64,000 nt of DNA from Tigriopus japonicus (Eukaryota; Arthropoda; Copepoda; Harpacticoida; Harpacticidae). Shown here piece by piece: positions 32,799 to 43,113 of the stretch; position 1 is the stretch's first letter, and every line of letters starts with the position of its first letter. The DNA lies in assembly GCA_010645155.1 (NCBI GenBank), contig CM021320.1, forward strand, positions 4,548,340 through 4,612,339, given 5' to 3'. Both the position numbers and the translations under genes were made by a program. The notes under the pieces were generated by a model. That model saw nothing but the letters and a program-made list of their open reading frames with translations. It searched no databases and was not told the DNA's origin.

Positions 32799-35700
32799 CT
32801 ATCGAGCACAAGAGTAACAATTATGGTTATCACAATTGGTTAAGTATGAGCTTGTGATTGTCTCCGTTAGATATGAGGTCCATCCCCGTACAGAATTTGG
32901 CAACGACTCAGCTTTTGTTTTGCTCTCAATCATAAAAGTGTTCCACGAGGTTGGAAGGGAATATGCTGGCAAACGTTGGTGCCAAGTTGATTTTGCAAGT
33001 GGTGTGTCAAACCGGATTATCCCTCCTCTGATTAATTTATAAGAATACGAATTGACTATCTCAGGTACTGTATTTCTAAAGCAATTGAACATAATTTTTA
33101 ATTGATTGATTTTGACTAGATCCAAGAATCTTAAAATTTTCCATTTTTTAAAAATGTGACTAGTATGCGCTCGTGATTTGGCCCCAACTGCCCACCTTAC
33201 TATACTTTTTTGAAGCTGAACTAGACACTTTGCAGGCGGGCTTTCACCGAAAAATTCTATTCCATATTCGAGTCTACTTTTTATTAGTGAATTATACAAT
33301 GTAAATTTGAGTTTTGTTGGTATTGCATGTTTTGCCATAAAAAGAGTAAACATTAATTTTCTAACGGTATTGCTGACTAGTCGCACATGTTCTTTCCAGT
33401 TCAAATTTTCGTCAATGTTAATGCCTAAAAATCTAATTGACTTTTCCCCATATTTGGATCCAACTTGTTGGATAAGAGTTTCATTTAAAGTTAAATTAAA
33501 ATCGTAATTGACAGTCCGAGGAGTAAATAAAATCATTTTAGTTTTTTGAAGGTTCAGAAACAATTTATTCAAATTTAGCCATTTAACTACATTTTGCAAT
33601 GATTGACTAGCTTCGATTCTCATTTCTTCCAAATTATTACCAAAGTGTTGGAGGGTAGTGTCGTCCGCAAACATTGTCATTTTCATCGTTGTTGCTCTAG
33701 GGAAGTCGTTAATATAAATTAAAAATAGCAAAGGACCTAAAACACTACCTTGAGGTACTCCACAATTAGTGGTGGCAAAACTCGAGTGATAGTTATCAAT
33801 TTCGACTCTTTGGTGTCGGTCAGTCAGGTAATTACGAAACCATCTTAAAATATTTTCACTGAATCCATATTTTTTCATTTTATCTAAGAGTACTTTGTGG
33901 TTGACAGTATCAAACGCCTTTTTAAGGTCAAGGAAGATACCAATTGAGAATTTCATGTGGCTTTTGTTTGATATGTTTTGAAGAAAGTTTTGAATGGCAT
34001 GTTTTGTGGAATGGTTGGTTCGAAAGCCAAACTGAACGTTGATAATATGATCTTCGGCGAATGGTTCAAATATTTGCCGGTAGACTAATTTTTCCAACAC
34101 CTTCGACAATGACGGCAAAATGCTTATAGGGCGATAGTTGGATAGGTTTAATTTGTCTCCCCCCTTGAACAATGGGATAACTTTTGCTTCTTTCCATTCC
34201 GTTGGAATGTAACCCGATATAAGAGAGATGTTAATCAAACGGGTCATAGGGATTACGATCTCATTCTTGATTTGCTTCAGAACATAATTTGAGATTTCAT
34301 CATAACCATGACTATGCTTGTTAGGCATATTGTCAATTACCCTTAAAACGTCTAACCGATTAACTGCCTTAAAATAGTAAGTCCTTTGATTTGGAATGTC
34401 AGGTAAAAAATCCAAAAAAGTGAAAGTATCATGAACAGGAGATATTTCGTCACTTAAGTTCTTGCCAATGTCTTTAAAATAGTTGTTTAAAGCAGTGACA
34501 ATTTCTTGCTTGTTTGATGTAATAACATTGTTAATTTGTAATTTTGATGGACCTTCTATGTGCTTATCTTCGTAACCTAAGAGTGTTTTTGTGCCTTTCC
34601 ACAGTTGAGTAGAGTTTCCAGAGTTAGATTCAAAATAGTTTTGCCAATAGGTATTCTTAGCCGCTTTTATTAGCTTATAATACATTTTAGAGTAAGTTGT
34701 AAAAGCTTTATGGTTTTCTTTGTTTGGTGTTTTGTTGTATTTATTGCAGAGCTTTTGTTTAACCGCACGTGATCTTAACAAACCTGAGGTCATCCAAGGG
34801 TTGCGTTTCCTAGATACTACGTCTCGTCCAGATTGCACTAGTGGGCAGGATGAATGAAAAGCATTCAGAAGTTTGCTGAAAAAGTTTTGAAATGAACCAG
34901 CAGGGTCTTTATTACTAATATTCCAATGAACATCAAGTAATGATTTTCGTAGCTTTTCAAGATTTTTAGGAGCAGTTAGTCTTTTACATCTTACAGCACT
35001 AGGAACCTCTGAAGCTCTTTCTTTTTGAAGAGAGACAAATGGGGCCAGATGGTCACTTATGTCGCAAATGAGAATTCCACATTCAACATTTGTTCTTCGG
35101 TTTGTAAATATATTATCAATGTTAGTTCTGGTTAGTGTGGTAATTCTCGTGGGATGATTGATCAGGGGCACCAACCTCATGTTGAACATAAGGTCATTGA
35201 ACTTAGTGGTCTTAGGAGTGTCTTTGGAAAAATCAATGTTAAAATCTCCGCAGAGGTATAGTGACTTTGTTTGACACTTGGATAATAAGCTCTCAAGATC
35301 AGCAGTGACATCGTCGATATTCGCCCCAGGTGGAACATAAACAGATATTATTATAAATTTGTTAGTTTCAATAGCGATTACTTCACAATGAGTGGTAATT
35401 AATGTCAGATCATGCCTTTTCAAGTAAGAATAAGATTTTTGAACAAGAATCCCAACTCCTCCTCCTCTTTGGTTAGTACGTGTTTCATATTCAAGCTGAT
35501 AGTTGTCAAATGATAAATGTGCTTTATCCGCTTGCCATACCTCTTGCATTGCCACGATTTTTGGTTTTTGGTTTAGAAGTAGTTCCTCAATCTTATGTTT
35601 GTTTGCCAGGATGGACCTTACATTAACGGAAACTAACCACTGCTCACCTTTACCCAACTGATCGCAGTATCCCAGGTCTTTTACAATTGACGATTCATCC

Positions 35701-35840
35701 AGGCATTCTGGTTCCCCGTTCGAGTCTTGCATCCGGGTGAAGAGGTTGAGACAACCCAAGCCATTTCCTCCCAACTGGTCTCTAGGGCTTGTGAAGTTTT
35801 TTGAGGACCCAGGAGCGTTGTAATCGGAATCACTGATCAT
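32799..35840 (-). CDS. LINE ORF2: APE endonuclease and reverse transcriptase
   Basis: 1013 aa. The endonuclease occupies about residues 68-265: SVNVRSILANK, MQEVW (catalytic E), VYVPPG, GDFNID near 195 and SDH near 260. The reverse transcriptase covers about 480-760: NYRPISILPSLSKVLEKLV, FGFRTNHSTKHAI, FLDLKKAFDTVNH (catalytic D), CGVPQGSVLGPLLF and FADD near 723. The C-terminal ~200 residues include a LGINIDENLNWKEH segment common in CR1/Jockey-type ORF2s, and the protein ends in a Cys-rich CDNHNCYSCAR. The enzyme nicks genomic DNA and primes reverse transcription of its own RNA. All recognisable catalytic residues are present and there are no stops. Confidence 0.93.
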   Translation of the reverse strand: MISDSDYNAPGSSKNFTSPRDQLGGNGLGCLNLFTRMQDSNGEPECLDESSIVKDLGYCDQLGKGEQWLVSVNVRSILANKHKIEELLLNQKPKIVAMQEVWQADKAHLSFDNYQLEYETRTNQRGGGVGILVQKSYSYLKRHDLTLITTHCEVIAIETNKFIIISVYVPPGANIDDVTADLESLLSKCQTKSLYLCGDFNIDFSKDTPKTTKFNDLMFNMRLVPLINHPTRITTLTRTNIDNIFTNRRTNVECGILICDISDHLAPFVSLQKERASEVPSAVRCKRLTAPKNLEKLRKSLLDVHWNISNKDPAGSFQNFFSKLLNAFHSSCPLVQSGRDVVSRKRNPWMTSGLLRSRAVKQKLCNKYNKTPNKENHKAFTTYSKMYYKLIKAAKNTYWQNYFESNSGNSTQLWKGTKTLLGYEDKHIEGPSKLQINNVITSNKQEIVTALNNYFKDIGKNLSDEISPVHDTFTFLDFLPDIPNQRTYYFKAVNRLDVLRVIDNMPNKHSHGYDEISNYVLKQIKNEIVIPMTRLINISLISGYIPTEWKEAKVIPLFKGGDKLNLSNYRPISILPSLSKVLEKLVYRQIFEPFAEDHIINVQFGFRTNHSTKHAIQNFLQNISNKSHMKFSIGIFLDLKKAFDTVNHKVLLDKMKKYGFSENILRWFRNYLTDRHQRVEIDNYHSSFATTNCGVPQGSVLGPLLFLIYINDFPRATTMKMTMFADDTTLQHFGNNLEEMRIEASQSLQNVVKWLNLNKLFLNLQKTKMILFTPRTVNYDFNLTLNETLIQQVGSKYGEKSIRFLGINIDENLNWKEHVRLVSNTVRKLMFTLFMAKHAIPTKLKFTLYNSLIKSRLEYGIEFFGESPPAKCLVQLQKSIVRWAVGAKSRAHTSHIFKKWKILRFLDLVKINQLKIMFNCFRNTVPEIVNSYSYKLIRGGIIRFDTPLAKSTWHQRLPAYSLPTSWNTFMIESKTKAESLPNSVRGWTSYLTETITSSYLTNCDNHNCYSCAR

Positions 35841-35842
35841 TG

Positions 35843-37048
35843 TTATCGGCTTGAGTCCCGACCTCTCACACCTAAGTTGGGATTATCGGGGCCTGCCAGC
35901 TTTTTAGAGCCGTCGCTCACACCATGATGGGGATCATTGCGAGTGGACTTAGTTCTAGATCTTGTGATAACAAAATCTCTTTGCTCTTCATTTTGGATCT
36001 CGAACTCTCTACCATTTTTCTTTTCCGCTTGTTTCTTCTCTTCTTTTTCGTTCACTTCTTTTGAGGCTGTTTCCTCGTCTTCTTTCTCTTCTTCCTCTTC
36101 TTTATCTTCTCCTTCTTCCTTATTCTTCTCTTCTTCATGAAAAGGTTCTAGACTTTCGTCTTTTGTCTTATCTTCAAGTCCTTTTCCTTCCTCTTCATCC
36201 TCCGCCTCCACTCCATGACTTATTTCATTGCTTTCGAAAACTTTCATTTTATCACCCGAGGATTCGGTCTCAGAAGAGTGGTATGATGGTGCCTCGATCC
36301 GTCGATCTCTGCCATCTTCCGGGATCCGTCCTAAAAGTGGACAGCCGCTTTTCAGGTGATCCTCTGATCGGCATCGAAAACATCGACGAGTCTGGTCTCG
36401 ATGGGAAATTCGGATTTTTTTCTCATTAACCATTATCCAGTCCGGAATGGGGGCTGTTGGAAGGATAAGAACACGCATATTGCCATTTGGTATTCCCCGC
36501 AGTCGTGCATCGTGGAAGTCTTCGAACATTTCATTCGTTATCTTTGATTTTATTTGGGCAAAAGGAGCAGATGCTTTCACGAGATCTTCTGGGGACACTT
36601 CTCCACGGACATGATGGAACCTTAAGGGATATAATCTCTGGGCTCCTCGGACAACACATTTCCAATTAATTGCACCATTGAGACGAACGAATTCGAAACA
36701 TCCATCAAATCTGGCCTTGACATCCACTACTTCATGGGTGCAGATTCGCACCGTAGCACTGGCTGCTCCTCTTGATGTCATAAGAGATGAGATTTCAGTT
36801 TTTCGAAAACCTAGGTCGGTAAAAACGAAATCGGCCAAGGTTGACCAAGGTAAATAGGCCTCTGATCTATCACATGTCAGATCGATGACCACGGAAGGGT
36901 ACCTTCCCAAGGGTCTTTCCTTGTTATGTTTGCCTGTCACATCGGCGTAGGAACCTCCAAGCGAGTTTGGTGTTTCCACATTCACCTCACTTGTAACAGA
37001 CGGTAGTACATTTGACTTTGAGGTTGCAATTGGAGACCGAAGTGTCAT
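35843..37048 (-). CDS. LINE ORF1: gag-like nucleic-acid-binding protein
   Basis: 401 aa from the ATG at 37048-37046; the frame also extends four codons upstream to a GTG. A CCHC zinc knuckle (CFRCRSEDHLKSGC, C-X2-C-X4-H-X4-C) lies near residues 226-240, following an RRM-like or Jockey-type gag region of about 190 residues. A strongly acidic Glu/Lys-rich stretch (about 275-350) and a basic C-terminus follow. It should coat the element RNA. Its stop codon lies 2 nt before the ORF2 start. Confidence 0.85.
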   Translation of the reverse strand: MTLRSPIATSKSNVLPSVTSEVNVETPNSLGGSYADVTGKHNKERPLGRYPSVVIDLTCDRSEAYLPWSTLADFVFTDLGFRKTEISSLMTSRGAASATVRICTHEVVDVKARFDGCFEFVRLNGAINWKCVVRGAQRLYPLRFHHVRGEVSPEDLVKASAPFAQIKSKITNEMFEDFHDARLRGIPNGNMRVLILPTAPIPDWIMVNEKKIRISHRDQTRRCFRCRSEDHLKSGCPLLGRIPEDGRDRRIEAPSYHSSETESSGDKMKVFESNEISHGVEAEDEEEGKGLEDKTKDESLEPFHEEEKNKEEGEDKEEEEEKEDEETASKEVNEKEEKKQAEKKNGREFEIQNEEQRDFVITRSRTKSTRNDPHHGVSDGSKKLAGPDNPNLGVRGRDSSR

Positions 37049-37110
37049 TTTGAGGCACACCCTCCCAAAAGGAGGTGGGCCTTAAAAGTAGCCTTCCCTC
37101 CCCAGTAGAT

Positions 37111-39479
37111 GTTAGATAGCTTTTCAACTATTTCACTTCATACAAGTAAGTACTTTAGATTAAGAAAACTATAGCCAACGAGAGAAAATACACCTCCTCT
37201 CGGATCAGCTGTTCGATGAAAAAATTATGTTAAGAAGATGGTTGCCACTTCATTAAGACAACCAGCTATGGATTCAGACCAATGAAAATGGAATCTCTGA
37301 CGTAGTTCAAATACTCTAAATGGTTGCTGTTAAATCGAGAAACTCTCAGAGTGTAAAAATATTAGACTTCCTGGTATGTCATATTCATATTTACAAAGGG
37401 TACATATCTGAGAGGGCAGAATGGAACGAGCTTTCACTTGAGCATTATTCTTGCTAATAAGTGTTTTTGAAACCAGTAAAGGAAAACGTGGATGAAAATC
37501 AGTATTAATTCAATTATATTTGGTTTAAGCAATTTTAACAACATGCATTTGCCCTTTTCCTTTTCCTCATGGATTGTTTGGCTGAATGATTGGTCCGTAT
37601 TCATCATTTTGTTGAAATGGGATTTCTAGTTTGCAATATTGACAATTAAATTTCTTCAAGGGGTGATGGTGAAAAGATTTGAGCTTCAAAGTAAAGGATG
37701 GTACTCAAAGCAAGGTCATTTTAGGACCACTGGAACTTTAAATTTCTGACTTTCTAGCTAAAACGGTGCTTCGTTGTTGTTTTTAAACGTTGCTAAGATC
37801 AAATGACAAGAAAAAATATTTTTGTGAGTATTCATTGTTAAACAAAAAGCCATGCTAAAATAGTGCGCAAAAGAGAGAAGCTTTCAAGTGAAAAACATGT
37901 GGAAACTTGATTATGTGCAATCAGATTTTAGAATCTTTCTATCGTTCTATAATCGCTTTCGTCTACAAATAAAAAACTCAGCGTCAAATGCATCAGGTTT
38001 TGAATGGTCAAATGTTTGTTCAAATATGGCTGCTTTTCGGCTTTTCATACGCCTTTTATTGCGAGATTTACTTATTTTTTTTTTTATTTAATTTAATTAT
38101 GGTGCTAATTGTTTCAAATTTTACAACAAAAGACAATTTTACAACAAAAAAAACACATTTGGGACAAATTTGCATTTGCAACATGTAATTATGAAGCTTT
38201 TGTATTATATTATATCAAACACGGGTAAACAGTATCAAAATGTCTTGCTTATTCTGTTTTTTCGAGTTAATATTCCGTATGACAAAGAATTTTGGTTGTC
38301 ATTTTTATAAATATCTTTTCTTGGTCTAACCTATAAAAAAACCACTCGCGATGAGGGAAAAAAGCCCAAATTCCACTTAGTATGAATTTGTGCTCATGAC
38401 ACGTTTCAACAACAAATACTCCACAAAAGTGGAATGAAAGTACACACAAAATACTTTTCATCAACATAAACACAAGGAGTTCATAAAATGTCTGCCCAAA
38501 AGCTTCGTTTAATGGAAACATGCTACGGAAACCTTTTAAGTGAGAGGATGGTTGGGCCTCTAAGGAGGTATGATTTATGTGATATTTTGAAGCACAAATA
38601 AAAGAAGTACGTAACTACAGTTCTAGGGACAGAAATGTCACTCTACTTAGGTCAGTGCAGGTTTGCTTTAAGCGCATTTTATCAATCCACTGGCAAGGAT
38701 TCTAAGTGACTTTTCACCACTGATGCGAACAAAAGCCATGTTTGTTTGTTTGTTTGTAAGTGTTAGAGATTTTGATATATTTGTTTGTATGGGACAATTT
38801 GCACTCTTTTCTTTTTCTTTGCTTTTATTCTTTTTCATTTTGGCGTGTCGTTGTTTGTTTTTCTGTGCTATTTCAACTATTTGTTTGTTTCCCATCAGTA
38901 TTTCACATTCTTTCTCTTGTTTAACCGCAACACCTATTGATCTTATGTTCTGAGGGGATTTCCTCAAGCTATCAATCACATTAGTTTTTCAAGCCAAGTG
39001 TGCTCGAATTCCAGCTTCCTCATACTAAACCAAGCATCAGCTTGTTCTAAGCCACGAACCTCAGGGGACTCATTAATAGGTCTTATGTTTTGTGATTGGG
39101 GATAGTACATGCTTCAAGCATATTTCATCAATTGACTTTTACCCTTCTTGGAACTTTTTAACGCTCTAAGCTTTCTAAAATGATGTATGAATGTTGGCGT
39201 CTACGTAGTCATAGACCACGGAACTACTGAACGGTTGACGGCAACGCAATTCATTTTTCAACCTTAACTATGGCAAAACAGAACTAGTCGATGAATAATT
39301 TACCTAAATTATACCAAGCCAATGGTCAAATACATATCTGAATACCAATTGCTATCAAATGAAGGAATTTGATGATTTTAGAATGGATAAGGGAAGGGAA
39401 AATTCAACTTTTAAGTGATCTGCAGACTTGAAGTCAATGGCCTAATTTGGTGGGACCGATAATGCGTGTCGCTTACTTA
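37111..39479. other. Intergenic, no gene seen
   Basis: AT-rich spacer. Low-complexity items are a run of GTTTGTTTGTTT near 38735-38757 and TTTACAACAAAA units near 38120-38150. The 103-codon minus-strand frame at 38668-38979 is Lys-rich and antisense to the T-rich tract; it is not considered coding. Confidence 0.45.
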
Positions 39480-39487
39480 CTCTAGAA

Positions 39488-39737
39488 CAGGGGTCGGCAA
39501 CCACTTTTGGGTCTAGGCCCACCAAATTTAATTACGTGTTGGAAGGGGCCCACCAAACAGACGTTGGTAGGGTCAGGGGCCCACAAATTACCGATCAAAG
39601 AGCTTTGGGCCCAAGAGTGCAGTACTATGGATGGCTCCTGGGCCCACTATTTTGGACTTACCCCATAACTCCTGGGCCCACCAAAGACCACCCTTGGGCC
39701 CACATGTGAGCCGTGGCCCACCGTTTACCTATCCCTG
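39488..39737. mobile_element. Short hAT-like MITE built from GGGCCCACC repeats
   Basis: Starts CAGGGGTCGGCAACC and ends, reversed, CAGGGATAGGTAAACG. Flanks CTCTAGAA (39480-39487) and CTCTAAAG (39738-39745) agree at 6 of 8 positions, a worn 8 bp duplication. CAGGGGTCGGCAACC is a classic hAT terminus. Within 250 bp the word GGGCCCAC or a close variant appears about eight times, making the element GC-rich against an AT-rich background. Confidence 0.8.
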
Positions 39738-39745
39738 CTCTAAAG

Positions 39746-40495
39746 CCCTTGGTCAAACTCAAAATAAATGACGCAATTACCTGATTTTATAGACACTCAA
39801 AACCTTATTGGAATGAGTATTAAAGCCGCCGGCTATATGTCAGGTTGTTGTGCCTTTTTTGAGTAGTTCACAAAGGCTTGGCTCCTTTTTGCTTTTTATT
39901 GTGTAGACATTTTTTCAAACATTAAGTGCACTTTCGACAAATATATGTATGCAAAAGCTGTCCTTTTTGGGCAAGTAGATTCAAAAATTGTCCTGTTTGT
40001 GCAAATCAATGCTCAAATAGTCTTTTTGGGCAAAAAGTAAGAATTTTTCTTTGTCAAAAATGCAAAAAACATAACTTAAGATAAGGTTTGTGTAATTGAT
40101 AATGGAATATAAATATTTTCCCGTAAATGTTCATCCACTTGCATCCCATTTTATTGCTAGTGAACATTTTGCTCATTTTCCGAATTTAGTGGCCAGTTTT
40201 GCCCAAGTTTTTGCAATATTTCGTGATTATTTGCCACTTTATTTGCCATTTATTTACATACGGTATACTTATGTAACATTTTATTTGCCATTTGTGGGCC
40301 TAAATGGCATGTTTTATTTGCCAGAAATCTGCAAACCTACTACTAAGTTAATATATTTGTTTACCTTTTGATGATGATGATATATTTCGGGGCCCCCAAG
40401 TACAGTGAAATTTCAAGTGAAATTATAAAATTATAATAACAATGATAAATAAAATTTGATTGGAGGAGCTCCCAGGACACACCCTTAAGCCATTT
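39746..40495. repeat. Spacer with TTTATTTGCC / TTTTTGGGCA arrays
   Basis: TTTTTGGGCAA-type units at about 39960-40045 and TTATTTGCCA units at 40225-40335 repeat in one orientation. The last ends in a possible CTACTA terminus near 40345. This resembles the internal arrays of the hAT-like elements, but no matching left end or duplication was found. A GAT microsatellite lies near 40371-40382. Confidence 0.4.
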
Positions 40496-42035
40496 GGCTT
40501 GTTAAATCAGAAAAAGCAACGGGCCCAAAATACTACCTTGAGGCACACCACACTTAATATTTGCGAGTTCAGATTTACATCCACCAAGTGCAACTTATTG
40601 CCGCCTTTCTGTAAGATAGCTCTGTATCCAACGTACAATATTTTGGCTAAACCCATTCTTATCAAGTTTTTGTAAAAGAATGTCATGATTGATTGTGTCA
40701 AATGCCTTTTTGAAGTCCAAAAAAAAAATGCCTACCGAATATTTTTTGTCATTTTGTTCGAACATATTGTGCAGGAAATTGTATATTGCGTGCGTGGTCG
40801 AATGTCCGTGTGGAAAACCGAATTGAGAGTCATTTAGATGGTATTTGGCAAAAGAAGCATTTATCTGTTGGTAAACCAACTTCTCCATAACTTTAGATAA
40901 GGATGGCAGAATACTTATTGGTCTATAGTTGGACATATCTTCTTTGTTTCCACCCTTAAAAAGAGGCAGTACTTAAGCAATTTTCCATGATGATGGGACA
41001 TAACCGGAAGACAAGGACAAATTTTTTAAACGTGTTAAAGGGTCTGCGATTTCGTATTTTATTCCCTTTAAGACAACATTTGAAATTTCATCAATGCCTT
41101 GACTAGATTTATTAGCTAGTTGGTCGATTGTCTTGAAAACATCGTAACGAGAGACTATCTTAACATAAAATTTGTGTTTATTGGTCGGAGAAGGTATAGA
41201 ATATAAAACATTAAGATCCTTGATATCATGAGATAGTTCGTCATTGATAACTTGTCCAATAGAGCTAAAATATGAGTTGAAGGCTGTTGCTATTATCTGC
41301 TTGTCTGTAATTTTTGAATTGCCAAAGGAGATTGAAGTCAGTTCATCGTTTTGTTTTTGATAATGGCTCAAGAGCGTTTTAGTACCTTTTCAGATACGTT
41401 GGGAATTACCCTGGTTAGAATCGAAAAAATTCTGCCAATAATCGTTCTTTGCACACATCTTATTAACTTATAATATGACTTGGAATACTTTGAAAACCAT
41501 TCTTTATCTTCTTTCGTTGGATTTCGTACGAATTTTAAATAAAGTTTTTCCTTTTTACGTCTTGCTTTTTAGTAGTCCCGGGGGTCATCCAAAACTCTTG
41601 CTTGGTTTTGTTGAAATCTTGTGTTTTTTTTTCAGATCAGGTAATGGGCAATGGTACCTAAAAGCATATCCTACTTTCAATTCAAAGTCCCGAAAAGATT
41701 GGGCGGGATCTTGATCGAGGATGTTCCACTTTACTTTACTTAGAGCCTGCCTTACTAGCTTTTTAATGTTTATAGGGTTTATTATCCGTCTCACAACGGG
41801 TTTGGATTCTGGGTACAAGTTTTCTCGTTTATTCAGAGACACAAATGTTACTAGATGATCGCTGATGTCACAGATGAGCACTCCGCATTTTATGTTTGAT
41901 TTAAGATTCGTGAAGATGTTGTCAATTTGAGTGCTAGTATTGTGTGTTATTCTAGTAGGCTTATCTATCAATGGAACAAGTTCCCAATTAAGAATAAATT
42001 CATTGAATTTTTTACCAACGATTTTGTACATTCTA
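40496..42035 (-). pseudogene. Decayed non-LTR retrotransposon (LINE) fragment
   Basis: Three minus-strand frames line up with the intact LINE ORF2 at 32799-35840 but are clearly diverged: 42031-41585 (endonuclease end, PTRITHNTSTQIDNIFTN and DISDHL), 41371-40973 (linker to RT) and 40936-40595 (NYRPISILPSLSKVMEKLV to FLDFKKAFDTINH). These are followed by CGVPQGS-like sequence at about 40510-40555. Frameshifts and a stop separate them, and both the N-terminal endonuclease and everything after RT motif 4 are missing. It represents a related but older subfamily. Confidence 0.85.
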
Positions 42036-42839
42036 CCACCAGACGTCTATTATGCAGACCCAAAGCCTTCTGACCCATGATTATCCTTAAAGAGGCAATT
42101 GAAGTCTCATTTGTAAACCTATTATGGAATAATCAAGCGCGGCAAAAAATCCTTGTTTGACTCAAACTCCTTTTCGAGTTACAGATGACTCCTAACTCAC
42201 CACATTACTATGACAGGCTTTCAAGCCTCAAATTCTAATATTGTACACACGTAAAAAAGTAAAGTGGTCGAAAGTAGAGCGTGGGCGATGCGACTGCAAA
42301 TTTGGTGTCGGGTCGAGCTTTTAGTCTGGTTAACTTCAGAATATTGTCCACCTCCTTGCGATGTTTTGCCAAACAACTCCGTGAGAGCAAATCCGTTATG
42401 AACATATTTCAAAATGTCGCAAATTGCATTTTGATCTTTTCAAGGATGTTCCAAAGTTCTGTTTGCTTCATGTTCAAGGCTAAGTGAACGGACATCCAAC
42501 AAAAAAGTGTGGTGTCCGAGGCAAAGTAAAATAATACCTGTTCCTCTACTATCAGCTAAATGTGGGTACAAATAATAATTGGGTTGGAAATATCAAAGTA
42601 ACAAATGATCTCATATTGTGTAAAAAGAAATTCAAAATTCTAGATGACAGGGATACAACGTTCTAACGTTAAGACAAATCGAGTATACTGTATCATCCGC
42701 AAACGGAAACTTGACTACGTTTATGAGCAACGAGTGAACCGTACCATAAAATACAAATGTTCCCTTTGGCCATCAAACCATTTCCATATTTGGACCCAAT
42801 TTTCTGTTTCATCCTGGTCTTCACTCGAGTCGCTTTTAG
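42036..42839. other. Intergenic, no gene seen
   Basis: No family recognised. Minor open frames in this stretch have no motif support. Confidence 0.4.
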
Positions 42840-43113
42840 TCTACCCAAAAGAGCTCGTTGGCTCTATCTAACCTCAGTCTCTCGCTTAACTCTGATGATC
42901 ATGGGATCATGTTGTCCAAGTTGTTCCACTGGAATGGCAACACATGCCATGTGGTTTTATAGTCTTGCACGTGCACGATCCTCGGCCGCTTTTGAGGATA
43001 ACCAATTCGACACCCGTCATTGGAAGAACACCGAGACACGAAAGCGACTCAAGATGATACCGTCGTCTTCTTCGAATCACCATCACATGGAATACTCCCC
43101 ATGGAGACACTAG
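42840..43113 (+). CDS. Possible terminal exon of an unrecognised membrane protein
   Basis: The frame runs on from two alternative acceptors (TCGCTTTTAG|T at 42840 and CTAACCTCAG|T at 42878) to a TAG at 43111-43113. The stretch is more GC-rich than its surroundings. It encodes a hydrophobic, cysteine-containing segment (LTLMIMGSCCPSCSTGMATH) followed by a charged tail with RKRLKM, serine and histidine runs, and an EYSPWRH end. This would fit the last membrane helix and cytoplasmic tail of a multi-pass protein. I do not recognise the family and see no upstream exon in the window, so it may be a chance frame. Confidence 0.3.

Larger units (their letters stand above)
32530..37110 (-). mobile_element. 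Non-LTR retrotransposon with two open ORFs
   Basis: The element reads on the minus strand: a short leader, ORF1 (gag-like, zinc knuckle), ORF2 (endonuclease plus reverse transcriptase), then a ~250 bp 3' UTR that becomes AT-rich near 32530-32610. No LTRs are present. ORF1 ends TAA, then CA, then the ATG of ORF2, an arrangement suited to termination-reinitiation. The APE-type endonuclease and the absence of an RNase H domain fit the Jockey/CR1 group; the clade cannot be fixed by eye. Both ORFs are uninterrupted, so this may be a young, possibly competent copy. The outer limits are approximate because no target duplication was identified. Confidence 0.85.

Noticed and set aside
36061..36429. 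122-codon plus-strand ORF rich in leucine and serine
   Set aside because: Antisense of the Glu/Lys-rich part of LINE ORF1.
38668..38979. Lys-rich minus-strand ORF
   Set aside because: Antisense to a T-rich low-complexity tract; composition alone explains the long open frame.
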